Below, piece after piece: positions 25,730-35,664 of a DNA stretch of 64,000 bases. The stretch comes from Thermomonospora echinospora (GTDB lineage Bacteria > Actinomycetota > Actinomycetes > Streptosporangiales > Streptosporangiaceae). The translations under genes were made by a program, and so were the position numbers. Numbering within the stretch: position 1 is the first letter of the stretch; every line of letters starts with the position of its first letter. Location of the stretch: positions 435,051 to 499,050 of the forward strand of contig NZ_FNVO01000002.1 of the NCBI RefSeq assembly GCF_900108175.1, read 5' to 3'. Under the pieces are notes generated by a model, which saw only the letters and a program-made list of their open reading frames with translations, did no database searches and was not told the DNA's origin.

Positions 25730-26023
25730 TCAGTCATCGCGCTTGACGGTGGCCCACAGGCCGTAGGAGTGCAGGATCTCCACGTCCCGCTCCATCTCCT
25801 CGCGGGTGCCGCTGGCGACCACGGCCCGCCCCTTGTGGTGGACGTCGAGCATCAGCTTCTCGGCCTTGGTCTTCGGGTAGCCGAACACCGTCTGGAACAC
25901 GTACGTCACGTACGACATCAGGTTGATCGGGTCGTTCCAAACGATCGCCAGCCACGGCAGATCGGGCCGCTGATCCTCCTGTGACCTCGGCCGGTCCAGT
26001 TCCACCGGCGCGGGCGCGGTCAT
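25730..26023 (-). CDS. clpS: ATP-dependent Clp protease adaptor ClpS
   Basis: ClpS delivers N-degron substrates to ClpAP/ClpCP. The 97-residue product shows [20 protein letters not shown], then [19 protein letters not shown] and a VERD-like [14 protein letters not shown] end, with the substrate-pocket Asn-Asp in place. ATG 26023 is the most family-like start; the frame stays open upstream but encodes low-complexity residues. It is divergent from pncB. Confidence 0.93.
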   Translation of the reverse strand: MTAPAPVELDRPRSQEDQRPDLPWLAIVWNDPINLMSYVTYVFQTVFGYPKTKAEKLMLDVHHKGRAVVASGTREEMERDVEILHSYGLWATVKRDD

Positions 26024-26127
26024 CGGTTCGTCCGCGTGCTCGTCGCCGCGCTCATCGCGAGTGCCCCCTCCCCCATACGACGGCCTGCCCATCCATGGTG
26101 CACACACCGGTCCGTAGTCTTCCACTC

Positions 26128-27468
26128 GTGGACCTTGGCTACAGTACGGCGCTGCTGACCGATCAATACGAATTGACGATGCTGCAGGCCGCTCTGCGCA
26201 GCGGTACGGCCGGACGGCGCGCGGCGTTCGAGGTTTTCGCCCGGCGCCTGCCGACCGGGCGCCGTTACGGCGTGGTCGCGGGCGTGGGCCGGCTGCTGGA
26301 GGCGCTCGGGGAGTTCCGGTTCGGCGAGCGCGAACTGCGGTTCCTCACCTCCCGCGGCATCGTGGACGAGCCCACCGCCGCATGGCTGGCCGACTACCGC
26401 TTCTCCGGCGACATCTGGGGCTACCCGGAGGGCGAGTGCTACTTCCCGGGATCTCCGATCATGGTGGTGGAGGCCACGTTCGGCGAGGCGGTGCTGCTGG
26501 AGACGCTGGTGCTGTCGGTGCTGAACCACGACAGCGCCATCGCCTCGGCCGCGTCCCGGATGGTCAACGCCGCCGGCGGGCGGCCGATGATCGAGATGGG
26601 CTCGCGGCGCACCCACGAGGCCGCCGCGATCGCCGCCGCCCGCGCGGCCTACCTGGCGGGCTTCGCCAACACCTCCAACCTCGCGGCGGGCCTGCGGTAC
26701 GGGGTACCCACGGCGGGGACGAGCGCGCACGCGTTCACGCTGCTGCACGACAGCGAGCGGCACGCCTTCAAGGCGCAGCTGACCGCGCTGGGCAAGGGCA
26801 CCACGCTGCTGGTGGACACCTACGACGTGGAACGGGCGGTGCGCACCGCCGTGGAGCTGGCCGGTCCCTCGCTGGGCGCGGTGCGGATCGACAGCGGGGA
26901 CCTGGCCGCCATGGCGCGCCGAGTACGGGCCCTGCTGGACTCCCTGGACGCCCACGACACCCGGATCGTGGTCACCGGCGACCTGGACGAGTACGGCATC
27001 GCGGCGCTGGCCGCCGCCCCCGCCGACGCCTACGGGGTGGGCACCTCACTGGTGACCGGGTCGGGGGCGCCCACCGCGTCACTGGTCTACAAGCTGGTGG
27101 CGCGGGCCGACTCCGAGGATCCGCGGGCGCCGATGCGGCCGGTCGCCAAGCGGTCAGTGGGCAAGCCGAGCCGGGGCGGACGCAAGTCGGCGGTGCGGCG
27201 GCTGGACGGTCACGGAGTGGCGTGCGCGGAGGTCGTCTCGACCGGCCCGCCCATCGACCGGGCGTCCTCGGGCCCGCGTGACCGGCCGCTGCTGGTCCCG
27301 CTGGTCAAGGGCGGCGTGGTGGTCGGCGGCGAACCGCTGGAGGCGGCCCGGGAACGGCACGCGGCGGCGGTGCGGGAGCTGCCGGCCACGGCGCTACAGC
27401 TGTCGGCCGGCGATCCGGCGATCCCCACCGAGTTCGTCAACGGAGGTCCGTCCGCCGCCATGCCGTGA
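26128..27468 (+). CDS. pncB: Nicotinate phosphoribosyltransferase
   Basis: PncB makes nicotinate mononucleotide in the NAD salvage pathway. The 446-residue protein begins [20 protein letters not shown] and has the [20 protein letters not shown] block, the phosphoribosylated His candidate in AGTSAHAF and the [15 protein letters not shown] segment. The start is GTG 26128. The nicotinamidase gene follows 80 bp downstream, giving adjacent steps of the same pathway. Confidence 0.95.
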   Translation: MDLGYSTALLTDQYELTMLQAALRSGTAGRRAAFEVFARRLPTGRRYGVVAGVGRLLEALGEFRFGERELRFLTSRGIVDEPTAAWLADYRFSGDIWGYPEGECYFPGSPIMVVEATFGEAVLLETLVLSVLNHDSAIASAASRMVNAAGGRPMIEMGSRRTHEAAAIAAARAAYLAGFANTSNLAAGLRYGVPTAGTSAHAFTLLHDSERHAFKAQLTALGKGTTLLVDTYDVERAVRTAVELAGPSLGAVRIDSGDLAAMARRVRALLDSLDAHDTRIVVTGDLDEYGIAALAAAPADAYGVGTSLVTGSGAPTASLVYKLVARADSEDPRAPMRPVAKRSVGKPSRGGRKSAVRRLDGHGVACAEVVSTGPPIDRASSGPRDRPLLVPLVKGGVVVGGEPLEAARERHAAAVRELPATALQLSAGDPAIPTEFVNGGPSAAMP

Positions 27469-27548
27469 GATGGCCCACGGAGGAGTTCCGGCGGGCCCTG
27501 TCGGGTAGCGTCCCTGATAGTCGGGGTGATCGAACGCGAGGAGCGGTC

Positions 27549-28127
27549 ATGGGCAGGGCACTGGTCATCGTTGACGTGCAGAACGACTTCTGCGAGGGCG
27601 GGTCGCTGGCGGTCGGCGGCGGCGCCGACGTGGCGTCGGCCATCTCCCGGCACCTGGCCGAACACCGCGGCGAGTACGACCACGTCGTGGCGACCCGGGA
27701 CTTCCATCTGGACCCCGGCGCGCACTTCTCCGACGAGCCCGACTACGTCAACACCTGGCCGCCGCACTGTGTGATCGGGACGCCGGGCGCCGACTTCCAC
27801 CCGAATCTGACGCTGGCCCCGATCGAGGCGGTGTTCAGCAAGGGCCGCAGCAAGGCGGCCTACAGCGGTTTCGAGGGGGTCTGCGACGCCGGCGCCTCGC
27901 TGGGCGACTGGCTACGCGAGCACGGGGTCGAGGAGGTGGACCTGGTGGGCATCGCCACCGACCACTGCGTGCGGGCCACGGCGGTGGACGCCGCCCGCGC
28001 CGGCCTGCGCACCAGGGTCCTGCTCGACCTGACCGCGGGGGTCGCGGCGCCCACCACCGAACGGGCTCTCGCCCAGCTGCGCGACGAGGGCGTGGAGCTG
28101 GCCGGCACCCCGGTCGTGCGTGCATGA
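27549..28127 (+). CDS. pncA: Nicotinamidase (isochorismatase family)
   Basis: PncA hydrolyses nicotinamide to nicotinate, the substrate of PncB upstream. The 192-residue protein carries the catalytic Asp in LVIVDVQNDFCEGGSL, the metal-binding region DFHLDPGAHFSD, the Lys in VFSKGRSKAAYSGF and the nucleophilic Cys in GIATDHCVRATA. ATG 27549 follows GAGGAG. It overlaps nothing but ends just before gluconokinase. Confidence 0.94.
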   Translation: MGRALVIVDVQNDFCEGGSLAVGGGADVASAISRHLAEHRGEYDHVVATRDFHLDPGAHFSDEPDYVNTWPPHCVIGTPGADFHPNLTLAPIEAVFSKGRSKAAYSGFEGVCDAGASLGDWLREHGVEEVDLVGIATDHCVRATAVDAARAGLRTRVLLDLTAGVAAPTTERALAQLRDEGVELAGTPVVRA

Positions 28128-28134
28128 TCGCCCC

Positions 28135-28662
28135 ATGAACGGATCGCCCCCCACCGTCATCGTGGTGACCGGTGTCTCCGGCTCCGGCAAGTCCACCGTC
28201 GGCCGGCTGCTGGCCGAGGAGCTGGGCTGGGAGTTCGCCGACGGCGACGACTTCCACCCCCCGGCCAACGTGGACAAGATGGCCGAAGGCGTCCCGCTCA
28301 CCGACGCCGACCGCGAGCCCTGGCTGCGCGACGTCGCCGCCTGGATCGACGCCCGGGTGGAGTCCGGCGCCCCCGCGGTGGTGGCCTGCTCGGCGCTCAA
28401 ACGCTCCTACCGCCGCCGGCTGATCCGCAGGCCCGGCCCGGTACGGCTGGTCTACCTGGACGGCGACCGCGAGCTCATCGAACGCCGGATGCTGTCCAGG
28501 GTGGGCCACTTCTTCAAGTCCCACCTGCTCGGCAGCCAGTTCCGCGACCTGGAACCGCCGGGCTCCGACGAGCACCCCGTCAACGTCCCGATCGACGGCT
28601 CGCCCCAGGACGCCGTCCGCCACATCCTCACGACACTCGACCTCCCTCGCCCCGCCTCCTGA
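28135..28662 (+). CDS. gntK: Gluconokinase
   Basis: GntK phosphorylates gluconate to 6-phosphogluconate. The 175-residue P-loop kinase has VVTGVSGSGKSTVGRLLAEE (Walker A), the family block FADGDDFHPPANVDKMAEG and VACSALKRSYRRRL. The C-terminus contains FFKSHLLGSQFRDLE. The start is taken at ATG 28135; a GTG at 28120 would overlap pncA. The link to the preceding NAD salvage genes is only by position. Confidence 0.93.
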   Translation: MNGSPPTVIVVTGVSGSGKSTVGRLLAEELGWEFADGDDFHPPANVDKMAEGVPLTDADREPWLRDVAAWIDARVESGAPAVVACSALKRSYRRRLIRRPGPVRLVYLDGDRELIERRMLSRVGHFFKSHLLGSQFRDLEPPGSDEHPVNVPIDGSPQDAVRHILTTLDLPRPAS

Positions 28663-28685
28663 CCCGCCTCCGCCCACCGCCCCGG

Positions 28686-28875
28686 CGTTCAGCGGCGTCC
28701 GAAGCCGGGCGGCCCACCCTGCGACATCCGGGACGGACGGCCCGTTCCCGGCCCCGGCGGCACGCAACGGCGCTCGACGGCCCACTCGCAGATCTCGGCG
28801 CCGCGCCCGGCGGCGTTCCCTCGCCGCGCCCGGCGGTACGTTCAGCAGCGCTTGGCGGTACGTTCAGCGGCGCTT
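28686..28875. repeat. Degenerate repeats of the helicase 3' end, with a clear 22-bp tandem
   Basis: Two tandem 22-bp units (GGCGGTACGTTCAGCRGCGC plus TT; 28832-28853 and 28854-28875) differ by one base; the second contains the helicase stop codon. Weaker copies of the same 3' end lie further out: GGCGGCCCACCC around 28710 and GACGGCCCACTCGCAGATC around 28777, compared with GGCGGCCCACTCGCGGATC in the gene. The 201-bp gap has no gene of its own. Confidence 0.7.
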
Positions 28876-30639
28876 GGCGGCCCACTCGCGGATCTTGGCG
28901 ATGCGCCGGGTGAGGTCCTCGGCGGTCGCCTGCGCCACCCGCGGGCCCCCGCAGGCGTTGCGCAGCTCGTTGTGGATGACACCGTGCGGCTTGCCGGTGC
29001 GGTGGCTCCAGGCGCCGACCAGGCCGTTGAGCTGCCCGCGCAGCTCGTGCAGGTCCTCGGCGGCGGTGCGGTCGGCCCTGCGGTCCTCGACGGGGTCACC
29101 GGTCTTGCGGCGGCGCTGGGCGGCCAGCTGCTCGGCCTGGCGGCGCCGCAGCAGCGCGGTCACCTGCTCGGGCTCCAGCAGGCCGGGGATGCCCAGGTAC
29201 TCCTCCTCCTCGACCGAGCCGGGGGCGGCCTGGGTGCCGAACTCGCCGCCGTCGTACAGCACCCGGTCGAACGTCGCGGACGCCTCGACGGTCTCGAACG
29301 GCAGCTCCTCGCCGACGTCCGGGGTGTCCTGCTGCCGGTTGGCCTCCTTGAGCAGGTCGTCGTCGAGGCCGTCGCCCTCGCGCTGCGGACGGTCGAGCAC
29401 GTGGTCGCGCTCGGCCTCCATCTCCGCCGCGTGCCCCATCAGGACCGGCACGGACGGCAGGAACACCGAGGCCGTCTCGCCCCGCCGGCGCGAGCGGACG
29501 AACCGGCCGACGGCCTGGGCGAAGAACAGCGGGGTCGCGGTGGAGGTGGCGTACACGCCGACGGCCAGGCGGGGGATGTCCACCCCTTCGGAGACCATCC
29601 GCACGGCCACCATCCAGCGGTCCTGCGACTCGCTGAACTGCTTGATCTTCTTACTGGCGGTGGGGTCGTCCGACAGCACCACGGTGGCGCCCTGGCCGCA
29701 GACCGACCGGATCATCTTGGCGTACGCCCGGGCCGCCTCGTGGTCGGTGGCGATCACCAGCCCGCCGGCGTCCGGCACCCCGCGGCGGACCTCGGTGAGC
29801 CGCCGGTCGGCCGCCGCGATCACCTGCCTGATCCAGTCGCCCTTGGGGTCGAGCGCGGCCCGCCACGCCTGGGCGGTCTGGTCCTGGGTGAGCGGCTCGC
29901 CGAGCGCGGCGGTCAGCTCGTCGCCGGCCCGGGTGCGCCAGCGCATCTCCCCGGCGTACGCCAGGAAGATCACCGGGCGGACGACCCCGTCGGCCAGCGC
30001 CGGCCCGTAGCCGTAGGTGTAGTCGGCCCGGCTGCGCCGGATGCCGTCCGGGCCCTCCTCGTACTGGACGAACGGGATGGGATTGATGTCGGTGCGGAAG
30101 GGGGTGCCCGACAGGCCCAGCCGCCGCGCCGCCGGCTCGAACGCCTCGCGGATCGCGTCGCCCCACGACAGGCCGTCCCCGGCGTGATGGACCTCGTCCA
30201 TGATCACCAGGGTCTTCTGCATCTCGGTGCGGTTGCGGTGCAGCGCCGGCCGGGCGGCGACCGTGGCGTAGGTGACCGCGACGCCCTGGAACTCCTTGCC
30301 CAGCTTGCCCTGGGAGTTGGTGAACTCCGGGTCGATCTTGATGCCGACCCGGGCCGCGGACTCGGCCCACTGCCGCTTGAGGTGCTCGGTGGGGCACACC
30401 ACGGTGATGGCGTGCACGATCCTGCGGTCGATCAGTTCCTTGGCGAGGCGGAGCGCGAAGGTGGTCTTACCGGCTCCGGGAGTGGCGACGGTGAGGAAGT
30501 CGCGCGGGCCGCTGTCATGCGCCGGGCTGAAGTAGGTCTCCAGCGCCTGCTGCTGCCAGGCGCGCAATGACGACGCGGTCCCCCATGCTGCTCGCTCGGG
30601 GAAGGCGGGAGGCATGCTCGAGGCAGCGAAGGTGCTCAC
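28864..30639 (-). CDS. DEAD/DEAH-box superfamily 2 helicase
   Basis: The 591-residue product is an SF2 helicase with LRAWQQQALETYF (Q-like), Walker A in VATPGAGKTTFALRLA, motif II in LVIMDEVHHAGDG, motif III in LGLSGTPFR, and C-terminal motifs in MVSEGVDIPRLAVGVYA and QAVGRFVRSRR. A charged C-terminal region of about 190 residues follows. GTG 30639 is the likely start. It probably acts on nucleic acids in repair or RNA handling; the substrate is not shown by sequence. Confidence 0.9.
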   Translation of the reverse strand: MSTFAASSMPPAFPERAAWGTASSLRAWQQQALETYFSPAHDSGPRDFLTVATPGAGKTTFALRLAKELIDRRIVHAITVVCPTEHLKRQWAESAARVGIKIDPEFTNSQGKLGKEFQGVAVTYATVAARPALHRNRTEMQKTLVIMDEVHHAGDGLSWGDAIREAFEPAARRLGLSGTPFRTDINPIPFVQYEEGPDGIRRSRADYTYGYGPALADGVVRPVIFLAYAGEMRWRTRAGDELTAALGEPLTQDQTAQAWRAALDPKGDWIRQVIAAADRRLTEVRRGVPDAGGLVIATDHEAARAYAKMIRSVCGQGATVVLSDDPTASKKIKQFSESQDRWMVAVRMVSEGVDIPRLAVGVYATSTATPLFFAQAVGRFVRSRRRGETASVFLPSVPVLMGHAAEMEAERDHVLDRPQREGDGLDDDLLKEANRQQDTPDVGEELPFETVEASATFDRVLYDGGEFGTQAAPGSVEEEEYLGIPGLLEPEQVTALLRRRQAEQLAAQRRRKTGDPVEDRRADRTAAEDLHELRGQLNGLVGAWSHRTGKPHGVIHNELRNACGGPRVAQATAEDLTRRIAKIREWAAKRR

Positions 30640-30698
30640 GGTAGTGACAGGGTACCGAGCCTCACCGACGGCGGGCATGGGGCACGCGGCGGACGCCC

Positions 30699-31787
30699 CT
30701 ACCTCGCGTCGGCTGCCGACGTGCGGAACACCAGCCACGAGGCCCGGATCCGGCGGCCCTGACCTGGGGTGAATTGGTGCATGCAGGTGTCCCAGGTGTA
30801 GTCCATGAAGTTGTGGACGGGATCGGCGCCGGGCTCTTCCGGGCACGTGTCCTTCGACTCCGGGCAGCCATCGGTCGGCACCGCCTGGTAGGGGGTGTCG
30901 TCCACCCCGTCGCCGGGGCTGTTGCAGCCGTTCTCGAACGTGTGGAACAGCCCCAGCCAGTGCCCGACCTCGTGGACCGCGGTGTAGCCGCGGGAGTAGT
31001 TGCGGTACACGCCGCCCGGGAAGCTGCGGTAGTCGACCACCACACCGTCCTCGATGGGCCGGGCCCGGTAGTTGTGCGGGTAGGTGGACAGCCCGATGAT
31101 CCTGGCCCCCACCCCCGCCGAGTAGAGGTTGAGGGTCTCCGCGCCGCCCCGGCGCAGGGCCGACTTCATGGGCCGCTCGTACCGGTGCGGGCGCCTGAAC
31201 CAGGCGGCGTTGACGGTGACGTCATAGCTCACCAGGCGGAACCGCACGCCCGTGTCCGCCGATCCCCGCCCCCGGCCCGAGTAGGCGGCGTTGAGGACCG
31301 CGATCTGCCGCCTGACCGCCTCCCGGGACATCCGGCCCCGCCGCCCGTCGGTGAGCACGTGGAAGCTGACGGGGACGTTGATCCGCCCGGTCAGCCGGGC
31401 GGCCCGCTCGATCGCGGCCTCGTCCGCGGTGCCGTACCGCCTGATCAGTCCCTGGCGCAGCGCGGTGAGCATCTCGGTCACCTGTTCGCCGTCCGGCGTG
31501 GCACGGTCGCGGCCGAACGGCCACGGCACGAGCCCGTACGGGTCCTCCCGGAACAGCCCCGTCCCGGGTGTGAAGGCCGTCGTGCGACGCGCCGCGGACC
31601 ACCGTGGAGCGTGCGCCCATGGTGCGCAGTGCCGGTCGGCGGCGGCGCGCACCGGGACGGCCGGCAGGGAGGCGGCCACCGGGCGTTCCTCGGGAGGCGG
31701 CACGACACGCGTACCGCTGGTGCCCATGACGGCACTCCCCGTGACCAACAACGCGCAGATTCCGATCTGTGCGCCACACCGGCCCAT
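30699..31787 (-). CDS. Secreted zinc metalloprotease (M43 pappalysin-like)
   Basis: A signal peptide (QIGICALLVTGSAVMGTSG) precedes a mature protease. The zinc site is TAVHEVGHWLGLFHTF (HExxHxxGxxH) and the Met-turn is in VHNFMDYTWDTCMHQFTPGQ. Several Cys pairs near the active site (ENGCNSPGD, DGCPESKDTCPEE) suggest disulfides, as in M43 enzymes. At 362 residues it is typical for actinobacterial members. It is likely exported as a proenzyme with a pro-region of about 120 residues. Confidence 0.88.
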   Translation of the reverse strand: MGRCGAQIGICALLVTGSAVMGTSGTRVVPPPEERPVAASLPAVPVRAAADRHCAPWAHAPRWSAARRTTAFTPGTGLFREDPYGLVPWPFGRDRATPDGEQVTEMLTALRQGLIRRYGTADEAAIERAARLTGRINVPVSFHVLTDGRRGRMSREAVRRQIAVLNAAYSGRGRGSADTGVRFRLVSYDVTVNAAWFRRPHRYERPMKSALRRGGAETLNLYSAGVGARIIGLSTYPHNYRARPIEDGVVVDYRSFPGGVYRNYSRGYTAVHEVGHWLGLFHTFENGCNSPGDGVDDTPYQAVPTDGCPESKDTCPEEPGADPVHNFMDYTWDTCMHQFTPGQGRRIRASWLVFRTSAADAR

Positions 31788-31910
31788 GAATCCCCCGACC
31801 CGTCGCTACCGCATGGCTACGGATTGCACTATCCCATGGTCAGCGGGGATGTTGCCGCAGCATCGGGCATCAGGTGGCCGGCCGGGTCGGAGGGCGCCGG
31901 CCGAGACGGG

Positions 31911-32162
31911 TCACTCCCCGCCGTCGCCGCCGCCGGGCTTGAGCCCGTCGTAGATCTCCTTGCACTCCGGGCAGACCGGGTACTTCTTGGGGTCCCGGTT
32001 GGGCACCCAGACCTTGCCGCACAGCGCGATGACGGGGGTGCCGGTCACCGCACTCTCGGTGATCTTGGCCTTCTGCACGTAGTGCGCGAAGCGCTCGTGA
32101 TCGCCGTCGCCGTGGGACAGGTCGGGCCGGACGTCACTGTCGGGAAGGATCTTGGTACTCAC
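31911..32162 (-). CDS. DUF3039 zinc-ribbon protein
   Basis: The 83-residue product matches DUF3039: HERFAHYVQKAKITESAVTG, then ALCGKVWVPNRDPKKYPVCP and ECKEIYD. The Cys spacing (C...CxxC) suggests a metal-bound ribbon. It is a conserved actinobacterial small protein of unknown role and precedes the YqgE/AlgH gene by ten bases on the opposite side of transcription flow (AlgH is transcribed first). Confidence 0.92.
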   Translation of the reverse strand: MSTKILPDSDVRPDLSHGDGDHERFAHYVQKAKITESAVTGTPVIALCGKVWVPNRDPKKYPVCPECKEIYDGLKPGGGDGGE

Positions 32163-32172
32163 CCTGACCAGC

Positions 32173-32748
32173 CTAGTTGAGGCTGGGATCGTCCGGGAAC
32201 GTGGCGACGAAGGCCAGGTCGCCGGACTGCCGGCGCAGCACCGCCTGCCACAGCCGCTCCGGGTCGCCGGCGAACACGTCGCCCGCCTCGCCCGGCACCA
32301 CGTACCAGGCGCCCTCTTCGATCTCCGACTGCAACTGCCCGGCGCCCCAGCCCGCGTAGCCGGCGAACACCCGCAACTGGATCACCTCGGCCGCGATCAG
32401 CCCGGGCGGCGCGTCCAGATCGACCAGCCCCACCCGTCCCACGTCGGTGTCGCCGTCCAGCGCCCGCCAGCCCAGCGGCTCGTCCTCGCCGGGGACGCGG
32501 GCCAGGGCCAGCGCGCTGTCCAGCGCCACCGGGCCGCCCTGGAAGACCACGCTGGGCCCGGTGGCCAGCTCGGCCCACGGCGGCAGCACGTGGTCGACGG
32601 GAACCTCCGTCGGCCGGTTGAGAACGACGCCCAAGGTGCCCTCCACCTCGTCGTGCTCGACCACCAGGACGACGCTGCGCCGGAAGTTGGGGTCCTCGAG
32701 CTGGGGGGTCGCCACGAGCAGGCGCCCCACCGCGATGCCGTCGTCCAT
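32173..32748 (-). CDS. YqgE/AlgH family protein
   Basis: A 191-residue protein with the family blocks GRLLVATPQLEDPNFRRSVV, VVEHDEVEGTLGVVLNRPT, VFQGGPVALDSALAL and VFAGYAGWGAGQLQSEIEEG. The role is unknown in actinobacteria. The ATG at 32748 is family-consistent; an upstream ATG would add 15 residues. It ends ten bases before DUF3039, suggesting a two-gene operon. Confidence 0.93.
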   Translation of the reverse strand: MDDGIAVGRLLVATPQLEDPNFRRSVVLVVEHDEVEGTLGVVLNRPTEVPVDHVLPPWAELATGPSVVFQGGPVALDSALALARVPGEDEPLGWRALDGDTDVGRVGLVDLDAPPGLIAAEVIQLRVFAGYAGWGAGQLQSEIEEGAWYVVPGEAGDVFAGDPERLWQAVLRRQSGDLAFVATFPDDPSLN

Positions 32749-32904
32749 GCCTCCATGATGCTCGGCGCCGACCGGCCCCCGCACACACCCCACCGAGTTG
32801 GGCCGTTATGAATTCCCGTCGATCGGGGTATCGGGAGAATATTGACCGGACAGGGAATGATCTAGCACCAGCGGGCGCGGACTTTACGCGGGCGGGAGAG
32901 CGCG

Positions 32905-33627
32905 ATGCAGTTGCCAAGGGTCATCATCGCGGCGGTGTTCTTCGTCATCGGGCTGATGCTCGTGGTGCCGATGCTGCTGCGCGACTCGTCGTCCAGTTCG
33001 AGCGCGTCGGAGACCCCGTCGCCCGGCAACGGCCCCACGGCGCTCACCACCGAGAGTCCCAGCGGCAGCCCGAGCCGCTCGGCGTCGCCCACCCGGACGC
33101 CGACCAGGTCGCCCTCCCCCACCAGGACCCCGACCCCCACCAGGCCGCCCGCCGCGCCGACCGTCACGGCCTCGCCCAGCGCCCCGTCCCAGCCGCTGCG
33201 GGTGGCGGTCGGCCGGGTCGACTGCCCCGGCCGCACGGTCGAGGTGACGGTCCGCAACACCGGCACCACCACCCAGGACTACACGGTCGAGACCAATGAC
33301 GGCACCGCGCCCAAGGGCGACCGCATCGCGGCCGGGCAGACCCGCACCACGCAGCTCACCCTGCGCGAGGACCGGCGCACCAGGGTGACCGTCACCTGGC
33401 GGAACGAGCCGGTGGAGCAGGCGACCCGTACGGCCGACTGCCGCCGGTCCCCCGTCGGCGCCCCGACCGACGAGGAACTGCCGCACACCGGGGCGGACTC
33501 CGGCGTGCTGTGGGCCCGCGCCATCACCGGCATCGCCGCCCTGATTACCGGCGTCATCGTCTTCTGGTACGGCGGGATCTGGCCGCGCCGCCGCGAGCAG
33601 GTCTTCGCCAAGAAGGACGCCTCCTGA
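32905..33627 (+). CDS. LPXTG-type cell-wall-anchored protein with Ser/Pro/Thr-rich stalk
   Basis: An N-terminal hydrophobic segment (VIIAAVFFVIGLMLVVPMLL) acts as signal or anchor. A long Ser/Thr/Pro stalk follows (about residues 27-95), then a small beta domain (LRVAVGRVDCPGRTVEVTV to RVTVTWRNEPVEQ). The C-terminus has LPHTG at about residue 192, a second hydrophobic helix and a basic tail PRRRE. That is a sortase sorting signal of the LPXTG class. The partner sortase is not in the window. Confidence 0.78.
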   Translation: MQLPRVIIAAVFFVIGLMLVVPMLLRDSSSSSSASETPSPGNGPTALTTESPSGSPSRSASPTRTPTRSPSPTRTPTPTRPPAAPTVTASPSAPSQPLRVAVGRVDCPGRTVEVTVRNTGTTTQDYTVETNDGTAPKGDRIAAGQTRTTQLTLREDRRTRVTVTWRNEPVEQATRTADCRRSPVGAPTDEELPHTGADSGVLWARAITGIAALITGVIVFWYGGIWPRRREQVFAKKDAS

Positions 33628-33916
33628 CCCACGCCGGCCACCGGCCCCACGGCAACGAGCCGCCGAGCGGCACAGGGCTGCCACCCCGCCGAGAGCCCAA
33701 GCACCGGACCCCGGCCAGCCGACGCGTGACCGCAGGCCACCGAGAACGCACACACCAGCCCGGCCCATACGGCACTCGGCAACCGTCCCGTCGAGGGACC
33801 GAGCACCTGATTCCGGCCTGCCTGCGTGGCCTGCCGGCGTATGACGGCGGGTCGCCGGAAGTGAGCATGGGGTTCCCGGCCGGGTGGCCGCGGCAGGCGG
33901 CCCCCGGGAACGGGTA
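33628..33916. other. Gene-free gap between convergent genes
   Basis: These 289 bases separate the LPXTG gene from the convergent malic enzyme gene. Frames here are short shadows with skewed codon usage. I see no convincing hairpin terminator, RNA gene or repeat. Confidence 0.5.
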
Positions 33917-35320
33917 TCAGGCCTCGGTGCGGGGGCGGCCTCCGGCGGCCTCGCGGACGGAGGCGGCCACCGCGTGGGTGACGTCCGGGTGGAAGACGCT
34001 CGGCACGATGTAGTTGGGGCCGAGCTCGTCGTCGGTCACCACCGCGGCCAGCGCCTGCGCGGCGGCCAGCAGCATGCCCTGGGAGACCTCGTCGGCCTGG
34101 GCGTCCAGCAGCCCGCGGAACACCCCCGGGAAGGCCAGCACGTTGTTGATCTGGTTGGGGTAGTCGCTGCGCCCGGTGGCCACCACGGCGGCGTGCTCGC
34201 GGGCGTCGTCCGGGGAGACCTCCGGCTCGGGGTTGGCCAGCGCGAACACGATCGCGTCGTCGTTCATGGTCGCGATGTCATCGCCGGTCAGGATGCCCGG
34301 CGCGGAGACCCCGATGAACACGTCGGCGCCCTTGACCGCCCCGCGCAGGTCGCCGTCGTACCCCTCGGCGTTGGTGTGGTCGGCGATCCAGCGCAGCGAG
34401 TCGTCGAGGTCGTCGCGGCCCCGGTGGACGGCGCCGTGGTAGTCGCACACGACCACGTTGCGGGCCCCGGCGTGCATCAGCAGCCGCAGGATGGCGGTGC
34501 CGGCCGCGCCCGCGCCCGCCATCGCGATGCGGACCGCCGACAGGTCCTTGCCCACCACCCGCAGCGCGTTGGTCAGCGCGGCCAGCACGCAGATCGCGGT
34601 GCCGTGCTGGTCGTCGTGGAAGACCGGGATGTCCAGCAGCTCGCGCAGCCGGGCCTCGACCTCGAAGCAGCGCGGCGCGGAGATGTCCTCCAGGTTGATG
34701 CCGCCGAACGCGGGCGCGAGGATCTGCACGGTCCGCACGATCTCGTCGGTGTCCTGGGTGTCCAGGCAGATCGGCCAGGCGTCGATGTCGGCGAACCGCT
34801 TGAACAGCGCCGCCTTGCCCTCCATGACCGGCAGCGCCGCCTGCGGGCCGATGTTGCCCAGCCCGAGCACCGCCGAGCCGTCGGTGACCACGGCGACGCT
34901 GTTGCGCTTGACCGTCAGCCGCCGCACGTCCTCGGGGTTGCGGGCGATGGCCAGGCTGACCCGCGCCACCCCCGGCGTGTAGGCCATGGACAGCTCGTCA
35001 CGGGTGCGCAGCGGCACCTTGGAGCGCATCTCGATCTTGCCGCCGAGGTGCATCAGGAAGGTCCGGTCGCTGACCTTGTGGATCCGCACTCCCTCGATCA
35101 CCTCGATCGCCGCCACGATCGCCTCGGCGTGTTCGGTGTCACGGGTGGCGATGGTCACGTCGATGCGCAGCGACTCGTGCGCCGCGGTGTTGACGTCCAG
35201 CGCGGTGACGATGCCCCCCGCGTTCTCCACGACATGGGTGATCTGGCTGACGGCCCGGCCCCCGGCGGGCACCTCCAGCCGGACGGTGATCGAGTACGAC
35301 ACACTCGGCACGGTGGCCAC
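33917..35320 (-). CDS. NAD-dependent malic enzyme with N-terminal ACT domain
   Basis: Malic enzyme decarboxylates malate to pyruvate. The first 85 residues are an ACT-like regulatory domain ([20 protein letters not shown]). The catalytic region begins with [20 protein letters not shown] and includes [17 protein letters not shown], the metal site [16 protein letters not shown] and the cofactor-binding [16 protein letters not shown]. The C-terminal [12 protein letters not shown] and [15 protein letters not shown] blocks complete it. At 467 residues it is the usual actinobacterial form. Confidence 0.93.
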   Translation of the reverse strand: MATVPSVSYSITVRLEVPAGGRAVSQITHVVENAGGIVTALDVNTAAHESLRIDVTIATRDTEHAEAIVAAIEVIEGVRIHKVSDRTFLMHLGGKIEMRSKVPLRTRDELSMAYTPGVARVSLAIARNPEDVRRLTVKRNSVAVVTDGSAVLGLGNIGPQAALPVMEGKAALFKRFADIDAWPICLDTQDTDEIVRTVQILAPAFGGINLEDISAPRCFEVEARLRELLDIPVFHDDQHGTAICVLAALTNALRVVGKDLSAVRIAMAGAGAAGTAILRLLMHAGARNVVVCDYHGAVHRGRDDLDDSLRWIADHTNAEGYDGDLRGAVKGADVFIGVSAPGILTGDDIATMNDDAIVFALANPEPEVSPDDAREHAAVVATGRSDYPNQINNVLAFPGVFRGLLDAQADEVSQGMLLAAAQALAAVVTDDELGPNYIVPSVFHPDVTHAVAASVREAAGGRPRTEA

Positions 35321-35449
35321 GACGACTGCTCCCTTACGCGTTCACACATCAGCCGGGCAGGCGGAGCCCCCCGGCGCCCCCGGCGCCGCGCCAGGAGGGG
35401 AACGACGTTGTCCCGCACTCATCGTCGCATGTCAGTCGGGCCCTTTGCC

Positions 35450-35664
35450 CCCGATTGGACCAGACCGCCACCACGATCGACCCGACCACCGACCACGACA
35501 CGGTCCGGCACGGCACGGTCCGGCGCAGCGCGGCACAGCGATCGGGCGGCAGGGCACGGCACGCCACGGCGGTCCGGTGCGGTCCAGCGCGGCGCGGCGT
35601 GGCACGGTCCGGCACGGCAACGCGGCACGGCACGGCGGTCCGGTGCGGCACAGTGCGGATCGGG
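35450..35664. repeat. Low-complexity GC repeat tract with CACGGCGGTCCGGTGCGG copies
   Basis: The 344-bp gap between malic enzyme and the kinase-like gene is dominated by short units such as GGCACGG, GGTCCGG and GCGGCAC. An 18-bp block, CACGGCGGTCCGGTGCGG, occurs at 35565-35582 and 35631-35648 (period 66). Frames across it are proline/arginine-rich shadows. I see no gene. Confidence 0.65.

Noticed and set aside
28852-30570. Long plus-strand frame of 572 codons antisense to the helicase
   Set aside because: It mirrors the helicase codons; composition is that of a shadow frame and no start signal is seen.
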